Source of the DNA: Gammaproteobacteria bacterium
Lineage (GTDB): Bacteria; Pseudomonadota; Gammaproteobacteria; Pseudomonadales; Azotimanducaceae
Assembly (NCBI GenBank): GCA_002719135.1
Contig: PBGU01000057.1
Location: 41,353-47,564, forward strand
Reading direction: 5' to 3'
DNA length: 6,212 nucleotides
Made by a program: the position numbers and the translations under genes. Positions within the stretch are counted from its first letter, which is position 1; each line of letters begins with the position of its first letter. The notes below the pieces were generated by a model, which saw only the letters and a list, made by a program, of their open reading frames with translations, did no database searches and had not been told where the DNA came from. This document shows positions 1 to 6,212 of this stretch, one piece after another.

Positions 1-254
1 CCGTCGAGTTCAGCAGTCCCGAGAACAAAGTTGGACGGCGTAAACTCAGTGAGGTTACCAACGTCATCGTATTTGCCGACCCCGGCAAGTGTGCCGATTT
101 CATGAAACGAGTCCGGATCGCAGATCGCTGCGATACGTTCTCGAATGGTGAGCTTACCGAATTCATGTTGACGGGCGACCTTGTCCTGGCCGCCCATCCT
201 CATTGCTAGTTGTTCGCGGTGACGGAGTTCCTTTATCTCGTCTTCCCAGGACAT
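1..254 (-). CDS. Acyl-CoA carboxylase carboxyltransferase (beta) subunit, N-terminal part, cut by window edge
   Basis: Reading the minus strand from the ATG at 254-252 gives 84 complete codons that stay open to base 1. The protein begins MSWEDEIKELRHREQLAMRM and continues with the hallmark N-terminus of biotin-dependent carboxyltransferases: an MGGQDKVARQ segment (residues 20-29), then GKLTIRERI (33-41) and a DPDSFHEIG stretch (46-54). In this family (PccB/MccB-like subunits) the enzyme moves the carboxyl group from carboxybiotin to an acyl-CoA in the cytoplasm, partnered by a biotin carboxylase/carrier subunit that is not visible here. The acyl-CoA and oxyanion-hole regions lie outside the window, so the substrate (propionyl-, acetyl-, methylcrotonyl- or another CoA) cannot be told. 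The start lies one base after the stop of the upstream small gene and has no strong ribosome binding site of its own, so translation is probably coupled to that gene. Family assignment is firm; the substrate is unknown. Confidence 0.9.
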   Translation of the reverse strand, partial: MSWEDEIKELRHREQLAMRMGGQDKVARQHEFGKLTIRERIAAICDPDSFHEIGTLAGVGKYDDVGNLTEFTPSNFVLGTAELD

Positions 255-255
255 C

Positions 256-558
256 CTAGCCGATACGTGTGCCCGTGAATGACGCGTTTCCGAAGGAACC
301 GAGTTTCACGTCGCCGGAAAGGCTGTCGCCGTCAACCGTCGCTGAAAATTCCAGCGTAATTGGCATTGGGTTGGTGATATCCGCTTTCCACGACACGCTG
401 TCGCCATCGACCGCGCCGTCCTTAAGTTCGAGCGTTCCCTGTTGACCCTCCATCGTTCCAGTCAACGTATCCCCGTCGGTAGCGAGGGTTATGGTTGCTT
501 TCTGTTGGCCCATCGGCGTGTTCATGGTTGTTTCCCATTGGCCGTCAGCACTACTCAT
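256..558 (-). CDS. Small beta-rich repeat protein (100 aa), uncharacterised, coupled to the carboxyltransferase
   Basis: A 100-residue protein with no cysteine, no signal peptide and no membrane segment, so probably cytoplasmic. I know no experimentally assigned function. The sequence is made of short alternating polar/hydrophobic strands. A turn motif occurs three times: DGDTLTG (28-34), DGDSVSW (51-57) and DGDSLSG (76-82). A PM-containing strand occurs twice (15-16 and 64-65), which suggests duplicated beta-hairpins in a small barrel or lipocalin-like sheet (inference). The start is set at the ATG at 558-556 because AAGGAG lies six bases upstream. A longer reading from a TTG at 573 would place that ribosome binding site inside the coding sequence. 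The stop (258-256) is one base from the ATG of the carboxyltransferase gene, so the two are almost certainly co-transcribed. A role linked to that enzyme, such as acyl ligand binding or complex stability, is only a guess from position. I recall similar short proteins annotated as hypothetical in other proteobacteria, but this needs a search. Confidence 0.85.
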   Translation of the reverse strand: MSSADGQWETTMNTPMGQQKATITLATDGDTLTGTMEGQQGTLELKDGAVDGDSVSWKADITNPMPITLEFSATVDGDSLSGDVKLGSFGNASFTGTRIG

Positions 559-564
559 GCGATT

Positions 565-570
565 CTCCTT
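565..570 (-). promoter_or_regulatory. Strong ribosome binding site that fixes the small-protein start
   Basis: On the minus strand AAGGAG is followed by six bases and then the ATG at 558-556. This near-consensus Shine-Dalgarno sequence argues against the upstream in-frame TTG at 573-571, which would encode MKENR before the true start. Confidence 0.85.
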
Positions 571-593
571 CAAGTGTGTTCTTCGCGTGCTTG

Positions 594-623
594 AGTATGC
601 CTCTCCGTTCTTGCTGAGGTAAA
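594..623 (-). promoter_or_regulatory. Candidate sigma70-like promoter for the small protein/carboxyltransferase pair
   Basis: On the minus strand, TTTACC (623-618) is followed by an 18-base spacer and CATACT (599-594). Each hexamer matches the sigma70 consensus at four of six positions. It would start RNA near base 587 and give a leader of about 30 bases before the ATG at 558. The placement is sensible but the match is mediocre, so this is a weak call. Confidence 0.25.
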
Positions 624-631
624 GTGCGAAA

Positions 632-648
632 CACCAATCAATGTGGTG
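632..648. repeat. Small dyad CACCA-N7-TGGTG in the divergent intergenic region
   Basis: A perfect five-base inverted repeat (632-636 and 644-648) with a seven-base centre lies just upstream of the plus-strand GTG start at 656. The right arm overlaps GGTGA (645-649), the only plausible ribosome binding site of that gene. It could be a regulator's operator, an RNA hairpin that hides the ribosome site, or chance: five base pairs is short enough to arise randomly. Confidence 0.25.
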
Positions 649-655
649 ACCCGAT

Positions 656-1321
656 GTGATCGGAACCCTGAACGAGGGCCCACTACATCAGGCGTTAAAA
701 GCGCTGTACGCGCGTCCCGGTTCCCAAGAGGAAGTCAGTATCGATGACTTTGTCGCGGACGTCGTCGATGGTAATCAAATCATTGAAATCCAAACGCGAG
801 GCTTCGGCGCGCTAAAGAAAAAATTGCCGGTGTTTCTTTCCACGCACCGGGTAAAGTTAGTCCATCCGATTGCCCAGACTCGTACCATCGTAAAAGTTCA
901 AAACGATGCCGAAACTCGGCGTGTCTCGCCAAAACATGGATCACCGTTTGATATTTTCGCGGAGCTCGTTTACATCCCGCAGACACTGAATAACCCGAAC
1001 TTCGAGATCGACGTGGTGTTGATAGAAGAAGACGAACATCGGGAATATGACGGTCGTCGTGGGCGTAGAAAGCGAGGATGGGTTACCACAGGACGTCATC
1101 TCGTTCGGGTGGTGGAGGTGGTTACCGTTGGTTCGATGGAAGATTTATTCGGTCGTGTGGCCACGGACTTAACGGTTACGTTCACGTCTGCAGATCTGGG
1201 GCACGTGATGAATAGGCCGCGATCACTGGGACAAAAAGCCGCCTATTGTTTTCGTATCGCCGGCCTAACCCGTGTGTGCGGCAAGAACGGTAACGAGCTG
1301 GTCTACGAGAAATCAAAGTGA
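656..1321 (+). CDS. Uncharacterised PD-(D/E)XK-nuclease-like protein with C-terminal winged-helix-like segment
   Basis: A 221-residue soluble protein of a family I recognise as conserved but uncharacterised; no function is established to my knowledge. The N-terminus MIGTLNEGPLHQALK leads into an acidic strand around D35 and a strand ending IIEIQTRGF (42-50), followed by a lysine cluster (K54-K56). E7, D35, E44 and Q46 are arranged like the active site of PD-(D/E)XK nucleases, with Gln in place of the usual Lys. Residues 133-141 (GRRGRRKRG) form a very basic patch. The last 45 residues (FTSADL..., then a helix and a GNELVYEK end) look like a winged helix. Together these suggest a nucleic-acid-binding or nucleic-acid-cutting protein (inference). 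The start is GTG at 656: the in-frame codon at 647-649 is a stop, GGTGA lies six bases upstream, and MIGTLNE fits the family start as I remember it. It is divergent from the carboxylase pair and 124 bases ahead of the PEGA gene. No methyltransferase or other defence partner is in view. Confidence 0.85.
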   Translation: MIGTLNEGPLHQALKALYARPGSQEEVSIDDFVADVVDGNQIIEIQTRGFGALKKKLPVFLSTHRVKLVHPIAQTRTIVKVQNDAETRRVSPKHGSPFDIFAELVYIPQTLNNPNFEIDVVLIEEDEHREYDGRRGRRKRGWVTTGRHLVRVVEVVTVGSMEDLFGRVATDLTVTFTSADLGHVMNRPRSLGQKAAYCFRIAGLTRVCGKNGNELVYEKSK

Positions 1322-1431
1322 ACGTCTATCGGCGAAGACCTACCGCCAGCTGCGTTAACTTTTTCGAACCGAATGCTTGGCATCGACATTCCCGTAACGC
1401 TCCGTAAACTGCGCAATCACGCAACGTTCCA

Positions 1432-1445
1432 CGAGAAGCGTCTCG
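1432..1445 (+). repeat. Five-base-pair hairpin abutting the start codon of the PEGA/FGE-like gene
   Basis: CGAGA (1432-1436), a four-base loop AGCG and TCTCG (1441-1445) end directly at the ATG at 1446. GAGAAG (1433-1438), the only purine-rich segment at ribosome-binding distance, lies in the left arm and loop. Folding would hide it. The stem is short and may be coincidental. Confidence 0.25.
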
Positions 1446-3134
1446 ATGTTGAGATCAAAGTGGCTTTATTTTCCGATGGTGCTAACTGTGGCGCTCCTAA
1501 TAGATTGGAGTTCCGAGGGCCCCCTGACTCGTCTGTTGCTTGACACCACAACGTTACGTATTAACACGAATCCCGGCGGCGCGAACGTGTTCTTGGACGC
1601 ACAACTTGTTGGGACCACGCCGCTACGCCATCAGGCGCGACCGGGGAAAACGGTGTTGAAGTTGGAACACCCCTTTCATCCGAACTACGTTGAGCGGCTC
1701 GAACTACTACGCGGCAAAACTAAAGTGCTTGATATTGCGTTGGAGCCCGCGTTTGGCAACTTAGAAATTATCACCAACCCTAAATCCGCGCAGGTGGTAC
1801 TCGATGGTGAAGAAGTCGAGGAGCGAACGCCCGTCAAGCTATTGGATCTCCCAACGGGTACTCATGACGTACGCGTTTTTATATACGGGCGGGAGCCGAT
1901 CACCGAAAAGATAGCCCTAACTCCAAACGCTAATATTTCCCGCACCTATGAACTCGCCCGCATACCGATGGGTTCCCTAACAATCGATAAGGTACCCACA
2001 AATGCTGCGGTCCGACTGATCGGTGTCGAACAACCATACGAACCTAGGATGCTATTGCCGATCGGAAGTTACGATGTCGAAGTGACTCATCCAGGTTATA
2101 CGAGCCAGGCATTGCGGATGAATGTTCGGCAGCAGGCGAACACGCGCCGAATTCGATTAGAAAGGGAATACGGACGATTAAGTATGTCGGTCGTGCCGCC
2201 GCAGGCAGTAGTTGCGATCCGCTATGACGCGGGTAGTGGGTTCCGAAACTTTGCGTATTTTGACGGTATGCAGGTACCTACAGGGAACGTGATGATTCGT
2301 GCGAAGGCTCTGGGCTACCGAACGTACGAAAGGAACTTGAAGATGACTATGGCTGGTCTGAGCCACAATATCGCAATGAAAATATTCAAGATCACGCCTG
2401 GGCGTGAATTCCGAGACAGGTTGCGGGTAGGTGGTGATGGACCGTTGTTGAAAATCTTGAGTGAAGGAAGCTTTGTCATGGGTGCTGCGGATGGCTATCC
2501 GGACGAAGGGCCTACGCGTACCGTCACAGTGACGCAACCTTTTGCGATTGCCGTCTATGAATTAACTCGAGGTGAATACAATCGGTTCGAAGACTTGGGG
2601 GGAGAAGACAGAGTTCCTGCGACGAATTTGAGCTGGGGTCAGGTCGACGGTTATTTGAGTTGGTTGGGCCGGGAGACGTCCTACACGTATCGATTACCCA
2701 GTGAGGCCGAGTGGGAGTACGCGGCGCGTGCGGGGACGACGACTGCATATTATTTCGGATCCAACGCTGATCGATTGTGCGAATACGAGAACGTGGGCGA
2801 TCAATCGATGCGTTCCCTATTCCAGAAGGACACCATCGCTTCTTGTAACGATGGTGTAATTCGGCTCGCACCCGTCGGAAGCTTTAAACCGAACCCATTC
2901 GGCTTATACGATATGTTGGGGAATGTGCATGAGTGGGTCGCTGATTGTTGGCATGGAAATCACGAAGGAGCACCCTCGACTGAGAAGGCCCGGACTAGCG
3001 TCTGCAATACGCCAGGACACGTCGTGCGCGGCGGCCACTGGTTTGCTGCACCTATTGACGCGCGGGTGAGTTTCCGCAATGTCGGGACGAAATCCAGCGA
3101 TTCCTTGGGGTTCAGAGTCGTGCGTGAGCTTTAA
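1446..3134 (+). CDS. Membrane-anchored PEGA-repeat protein with FGE-sulfatase-like (SUMF1/EgtB/PvdO superfamily) domain
   Basis: 562 residues. Basic R3 and K5 precede a short hydrophobic stretch (about 6-19, WLYFPMVLTVALLI) with no lipobox or clear cleavage site, so an N-terminal anchor with the rest in the periplasm is likely. Next come PEGA-type beta repeats at about 36-98, 105-169 and 175-238. A more diverged fourth lies at 243-313. PEGA repeats are typical of surface or periplasmic proteins and are thought to mediate binding. Residues about 335-562 form an FGE-sulfatase domain: GSFVMG (341-346), RLPSEAEWEYAARAG (416-430), NPFGLYDMLGNVHEW (483-497), VVRGGHW (526-532) and GFRVVR (555-560). 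The two catalytic cysteines of true formylglycine-generating enzymes, which follow the RGG motif, are absent (FAAPIDARVSFRN there). A sulfatase-activating role is therefore unlikely. Four cysteines (C445, C468, C501, C520) could form two disulfides in the periplasm. The substrate or partner is unknown. The oxidoreductase gene follows after 67 bases. Confidence 0.9.
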   Translation: MLRSKWLYFPMVLTVALLIDWSSEGPLTRLLLDTTTLRINTNPGGANVFLDAQLVGTTPLRHQARPGKTVLKLEHPFHPNYVERLELLRGKTKVLDIALEPAFGNLEIITNPKSAQVVLDGEEVEERTPVKLLDLPTGTHDVRVFIYGREPITEKIALTPNANISRTYELARIPMGSLTIDKVPTNAAVRLIGVEQPYEPRMLLPIGSYDVEVTHPGYTSQALRMNVRQQANTRRIRLEREYGRLSMSVVPPQAVVAIRYDAGSGFRNFAYFDGMQVPTGNVMIRAKALGYRTYERNLKMTMAGLSHNIAMKIFKITPGREFRDRLRVGGDGPLLKILSEGSFVMGAADGYPDEGPTRTVTVTQPFAIAVYELTRGEYNRFEDLGGEDRVPATNLSWGQVDGYLSWLGRETSYTYRLPSEAEWEYAARAGTTTAYYFGSNADRLCEYENVGDQSMRSLFQKDTIASCNDGVIRLAPVGSFKPNPFGLYDMLGNVHEWVADCWHGNHEGAPSTEKARTSVCNTPGHVVRGGHWFAAPIDARVSFRNVGTKSSDSLGFRVVREL

Positions 3135-3201
3135 GCCAAACGAATGATCTGTTGAAGCTTATGGCGGTCTGTTGGGGTGGAGTGTTTCAGTTGCTGGTCA
3201 C

Positions 3202-4341
3202 ATGGCGAAGGTAGCGGTGGTGGGTTGCGGGATGATCGGTTCCGCGGCTATGAAATATCTCGCACTTGCTGGCGTCGACGTGGTGGGATTTTCGTCCCGG
3301 GAACCTTCTTCATACGCGGACCACGACGGGGTTTTTGCATCCCACTACGACGCCGGTCGCATTACCCGTACGTTAGATGGGGACAGGGACTGGGCCCGCA
3401 TGGCACGGGCGTCAGTGGATCGGTATTCGGACTTAGAGCATGAGTCAGGGGTCGCCTTTTACGATGCGGTTGGTTTCGCCGCGTTCGGCCCTCCCGGTTC
3501 TCGCTACGTTGATTGTGTAAGAAATATCGCTGACGATTTTTCAACTGTGTCGAGAACCGTGCGCCCTGAGGACTTTGGCATCATTGACTTCGGTGCCAAC
3601 ACCGAAATTGAGGCACAGGACACGGACGCTGGCGTGATAAATCCACGCGAGCTCGTCCGAGCACAACTAATTCTCGCTGAACGGGCAGGTGCGGAAATTC
3701 GGTACGAAGAAGTGGCGCGGATCGAACCAAATGCTCGAGATGGTGTTTCTATTGAGACAATCGAAGGTAACAGTTTCGTGGTTCACCGCGTATTAATCGC
3801 CACGGGCGGATTCACTGATCTCTCGCTCACGGGCGCGCGCTTGCAACTGGACGTACAGGGTCGTGTTGTCTTGTTGGTTGAGGTGGATCAAGAAGTCGCG
3901 TCCGCCATGCCGTCGCTCATTGCGGAAGACGCGGAGGGATTAGCCCTTTCCGAGTTTTACATCCTTCCGCCTGTGCTTTACCCAGACGGTAAACGGTACC
4001 TGAAAATTGGTACCGCCGAATTTAACCATCCGTTGAAATCTCGAGCCGACAAAATTTCATGGTTTCACGGTAAGGGCGATGTGAGTGGCGATATACATGC
4101 GCTTCGAAGAACCATTGAAACATTGATACCGAGTATTCGTGATCGCACCATGCGGCAACTGCGTTGTGTGATTACGTATACCGTCAGTGGTTACCCATAC
4201 CTTGACTGGTTGAATGATCGAACAGCCATAGCTCTTGGAGGTTGTGGCCAGGCCGCTAAATCTTCCGATGAGATAGGAAGGCTTGCTGCGCGCCTTTTTG
4301 ATGGTGATGAAATGCGATATCCAGCTATTACGGCCGAATAG
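3202..4341 (+). CDS. FAD-dependent oxidoreductase, DAO / monomeric sarcosine oxidase-like fold
   Basis: 379 residues from the ATG at 3202, about the usual length for monomeric sarcosine or N-methyltryptophan oxidases (roughly 370-390). The N-terminal Rossmann strand VAVVGCGMIGSAA carries the GxGxxG dinucleotide motif (G8, G10, G13), which binds the FAD ADP moiety. FASHYDAGRITR (45-56) matches the position of the conserved S/H...R-x-x-R segment after the second strand in this fold. VLIATGG (197-203) is the second FAD-contacting strand. Near the C-terminus RCVITYT (321-327) places C322 where monomeric sarcosine oxidase has its flavin-linking cysteine, and AIALGGCGQAAKSS (342-355) replaces the usual G-F-S-G-H-G flavin loop. 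The family oxidises amines or amino acids using O2 or another acceptor; the substrate here is unknown. An in-frame TTG at 3172 would add ten residues ahead of the Rossmann strand. I prefer the ATG, although neither start has a good ribosome binding site. Confidence 0.85.
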   Translation: MAKVAVVGCGMIGSAAMKYLALAGVDVVGFSSREPSSYADHDGVFASHYDAGRITRTLDGDRDWARMARASVDRYSDLEHESGVAFYDAVGFAAFGPPGSRYVDCVRNIADDFSTVSRTVRPEDFGIIDFGANTEIEAQDTDAGVINPRELVRAQLILAERAGAEIRYEEVARIEPNARDGVSIETIEGNSFVVHRVLIATGGFTDLSLTGARLQLDVQGRVVLLVEVDQEVASAMPSLIAEDAEGLALSEFYILPPVLYPDGKRYLKIGTAEFNHPLKSRADKISWFHGKGDVSGDIHALRRTIETLIPSIRDRTMRQLRCVITYTVSGYPYLDWLNDRTAIALGGCGQAAKSSDEIGRLAARLFDGDEMRYPAITAE

Positions 4342-4370
4342 AAATCGGATTGAAGAACGCGCGTCGGATG
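4342..4370. other. Convergent intergenic gap between oxidoreductase and lon
   Basis: Only 29 bases separate the two stop codons. I see no GC-rich hairpin followed by a T-run on either strand, so a shared intrinsic terminator is not evident here. Termination may occur inside the facing gene's end or depend on Rho. Confidence 0.5.
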
Positions 4371-6212
4371 CTAGAGTTCGGGGATCGCCAGCTTCATTAC
4401 GTCAGAAAGTGTCTCCACCAATGAAAGTTCCATTTCGCTGCGGATGGCTTCGGGCAGTTTCTCCAATTCGGACTCATTTTCTTTCGGAAGAATCACGTGA
4501 CGTATGCCGGACCGATGCGCAGCAAGAACTTTCTCTCGAATCCCTCCGACGGGGAGTACGAGTCCCGAGAGCGTGAGTTCGCCCGTCATGGCGATATCGT
4601 CTCGTACCTTCTTTTCGCTATAGGCCGAGGCTAGCGCTGTTGCCATTGTAATGCCGGCTGAGGGGCCGTCCTTGGGGACAGCTCCGGCGGGGACGTGAAC
4701 GTGAACCCCGGAATCTTCGATCTTTGATCTATCGATATTGAGGGTATCGGCCTCTGTCCAAATGCACGAACGAGCTGCCTTCACGGATTCCTGCATTACT
4801 TGGCCGATATGGCCCGTAATCGTCACCTTTTCGTCCTTGTGCGTCAGTGAAGCCTCCACGTAGAGGACATCACCGCCTGCTTCGGTCCATGCCAGCCCTG
4901 TTGCGACGCCATTAGTTAAACGAGCTCGACTTTTGTCCGACTTAAATCGCTCCGGTCCCAACATCTCCGTGACAGAACTCTCGTTAATCGGTTCGGTCTG
5001 GGGCTCATTGAGCAGACTATCTTTGGCCCGTTTCCTAGCGAGTCGACTGATGGTACGTTCGAGTTCGCGCACGCCGGCTTCGCGGGTATAGCGTTGAATT
5101 GCGAGACGTAGTCCTTCGTCGGTCAGTTCGAGTTGTTCGGGCTTAAGCCCCGCATTCTCTTGTTGTCTCGGTATGAGGAAACGGCGAGCGATCTCGACTT
5201 TTTCTAGCTCACTGTATCCCGTCAGCTCGAGCACCTCCATGCGATCAATGAGGGCTCGGGGGATACCTTCGAGCGTATTCGCGGTGGTGATAAAGAACAC
5301 CTTGGAGAGATCGAACGGTAGATTCAAATAGTTGTCACGGAATTCTTTGTTTTGTGCCGGATCGAGTATCTCCATCAGGGCTGCACCCGGATCGCCTCGA
5401 TAATCGCGGCCCATCTTGTCTAATTCGTCCAGCATTAGCACGGGATTGCGAACCCCACACCGTCGGACGGCCTGCAAGATGCGACCTGGCATGGCGCCGA
5501 TGTAGGTGCGTCGGTGACCTCGGAGTTCCGCTTCATCGTGCAAGCCCCCAAGACTCATACGTTCAAACTTTCGACCCATGGCGCGCGCTATCGACTGTCC
5601 GAGCGAAGTCTTACCGACACCGGGTGGGCCGACAAAACAGAGGATGGAGGCCTTTGTTTCCGGATTCAGTAACAACACCGCCAATGCCTCTAATATGCGC
5701 TCCTTGACATCGTCGAGACCAAAGTGGTCTTCGTCGAGGACTTCTTTGGCAGATTGGAGTTCTAAGTTGTCTTCGGTAATCACGTTCCACGGCAATTCCG
5801 CTACGAGCTCGAGGTAGCCGCGTGAAACCTGGTAATCTGCTGCGTTGGGTGACATTCGCGACAGTCTCTTTAGTTCTCGATCGACCTCTTTCTGGACGGA
5901 CTCGGGTAGATTTGCCTGTCGCAGCTCGTCTTTTAGTTCGGCTATATCCTCATCGCCTTCGTCTTCGCCCAACGCTTGCTCAATGGCGCGTTTTTGATGC
6001 CTGAGTACATGCTCCCTCTGCTGATTCTCGACGTCATCACGCGCCTGACTCTGAATTTCCTTTTGGATCTCAGTCACCGCGTGTTCGTGTTGTAAGACCT
6101 CGTGGATGCGAGTCAGTAGCTCGTTCTCAGAATTAATTTGGAGTAACTCTTGGCGTTCTTCGGTCGAAAGGTTTTGTGCCACGGATGCAATCTTGTACAT
6201 CTGACTAATGGG
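4371..6212 (-). CDS. lon: ATP-dependent Lon protease (LonA type), N-terminal domain beyond window
   Basis: The frame stays open through the right edge (codons for P-I-S-Q precede the first visible Met at 6200), so 613 residues are visible and that Met is not the true start. Order along the protein: helical/coiled-coil linker (to about residue 130, counting from that Met), then the AAA+ module with Walker A GPPGVGKTS (codons 5630-5604, lysine 197), the pore-loop segment GHRRTYIGAMPG, Walker B PVLMLDELDK (5443-5414), and the sensor region ending in DRMEVLELTGYS. The C-terminal protease domain has PKDGPSAG with the catalytic Ser at 4661-4659 (residue 514) and GGIREKV with the catalytic Lys at 4532-4530. 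Ser and Lys are 43 residues apart, as in E. coli Lon (S679, K722), and the Walker-Lys-to-Ser distance also equals E. coli's. All catalytic residues are intact, so it should be an active cytoplasmic quality-control protease. About 160 N-terminal residues are missing. It converges on the oxidoreductase gene. Confidence 0.96.
   Translation of the reverse strand, partial: PISQMYKIASVAQNLSTEERQELLQINSENELLTRIHEVLQHEHAVTEIQKEIQSQARDDVENQQREHVLRHQKRAIEQALGEDEGDEDIAELKDELRQANLPESVQKEVDRELKRLSRMSPNAADYQVSRGYLELVAELPWNVITEDNLELQSAKEVLDEDHFGLDDVKERILEALAVLLLNPETKASILCFVGPPGVGKTSLGQSIARAMGRKFERMSLGGLHDEAELRGHRRTYIGAMPGRILQAVRRCGVRNPVLMLDELDKMGRDYRGDPGAALMEILDPAQNKEFRDNYLNLPFDLSKVFFITTANTLEGIPRALIDRMEVLELTGYSELEKVEIARRFLIPRQQENAGLKPEQLELTDEGLRLAIQRYTREAGVRELERTISRLARKRAKDSLLNEPQTEPINESSVTEMLGPERFKSDKSRARLTNGVATGLAWTEAGGDVLYVEASLTHKDEKVTITGHIGQVMQESVKAARSCIWTEADTLNIDRSKIEDSGVHVHVPAGAVPKDGPSAGITMATALASAYSEKKVRDDIAMTGELTLSGLVLPVGGIREKVLAAHRSGIRHVILPKENESELEKLPEAIRSEMELSLVETLSDVMKLAIPEL

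Noticed and set aside
1377..1409. TTGGCA ... GTAAAC as a promoter for the PEGA/FGE-like gene
   Set aside because: The spacer is 21 bases and the -10 match is poor; no convincing sigma70 promoter is visible in this gap.
2178..2871. Two overlapping minus-strand open frames antisense to the PEGA/FGE-like gene
   Set aside because: The plus-strand frame encodes recognisable domain motifs; the antisense translations are low-complexity, basic and unrecognisable.
656..3134. Defence-system interpretation combining the nuclease-like gene with the PEGA/FGE-like gene
   Set aside because: The neighbour is predicted periplasmic, the gap is 124 bases, and there are no mobile elements or known defence genes in view. 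Nothing in the sequence supports a joint system.
3127..3159. Imperfect inverted repeat (AGCTTTAA / TTGAAGCT) around the stop of the PEGA/FGE-like gene as a terminator
   Set aside because: The stem is AT-rich with a G-T pair, has an 18-base loop and is not followed by a T-run, so it does not look like an intrinsic terminator.
4283..4576. Plus-strand open frame of 97 codons overlapping the oxidoreductase and lon ends
   Set aside because: It overlaps two well-supported genes in another frame and its translation resembles no known family; it is a shadow frame.
5354..6004. Several plus-strand open frames inside lon
   Set aside because: All lie antisense to the conserved AAA+ and linker regions of Lon, whose sequence explains the openness of these frames.

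Overview
The window looks like chromosomal DNA of a Gram-negative, probably proteobacterial organism. This is inferred from three things: base composition close to 50% GC, a periplasm-directed PEGA/FGE-like protein with a cysteine pattern I associate with gammaproteobacterial relatives, and a LonA-type protease. Nothing fixes the genus. I see no RNA genes, insertion sequences, CRISPR repeats or phage genes. Coding density is high, and the longest gap without a gene is 124 bases (1322-1445).

Layout: (1) Bases 1-558, minus strand, hold a tightly coupled pair: a 100-residue beta-rich small protein followed, after one base, by the first 84 residues of a biotin-dependent acyl-CoA carboxyltransferase (beta) subunit that runs off the left edge. 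(2) Bases 559-655 are a short divergent intergenic region with a weak candidate minus-strand promoter and a small dyad. (3) Bases 656-1321, plus strand, encode a 221-residue protein of a conserved but uncharacterised family. Its N-terminal half has a PD-(D/E)XK-nuclease-like D...E-x-Q arrangement and its C-terminus looks like a winged helix. (4) Bases 1446-3134, plus strand, encode a membrane-anchored protein with three or four PEGA repeats and a C-terminal FGE-sulfatase (SUMF1/EgtB/PvdO-like) domain that lacks the FGE catalytic cysteines. (5) Bases 3202-4341, plus strand, encode an FAD-dependent oxidoreductase of the DAO/sarcosine-oxidase fold. (6) Bases 4371-6212, minus strand, hold the ATPase and protease domains of a LonA protease whose N-terminal domain lies beyond the right edge. 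It converges on the oxidoreductase with only 29 bases between the stop codons.

No single pathway links all the genes. The left pair is likely one transcription unit serving acyl-CoA carboxylation. The three plus-strand genes point the same way but are separated by 124 and 67 bases, so co-transcription is possible but not shown. The two parts most worth following up are the nuclease-like protein at 656-1321 and the repeat-built small protein coupled to the carboxyltransferase.
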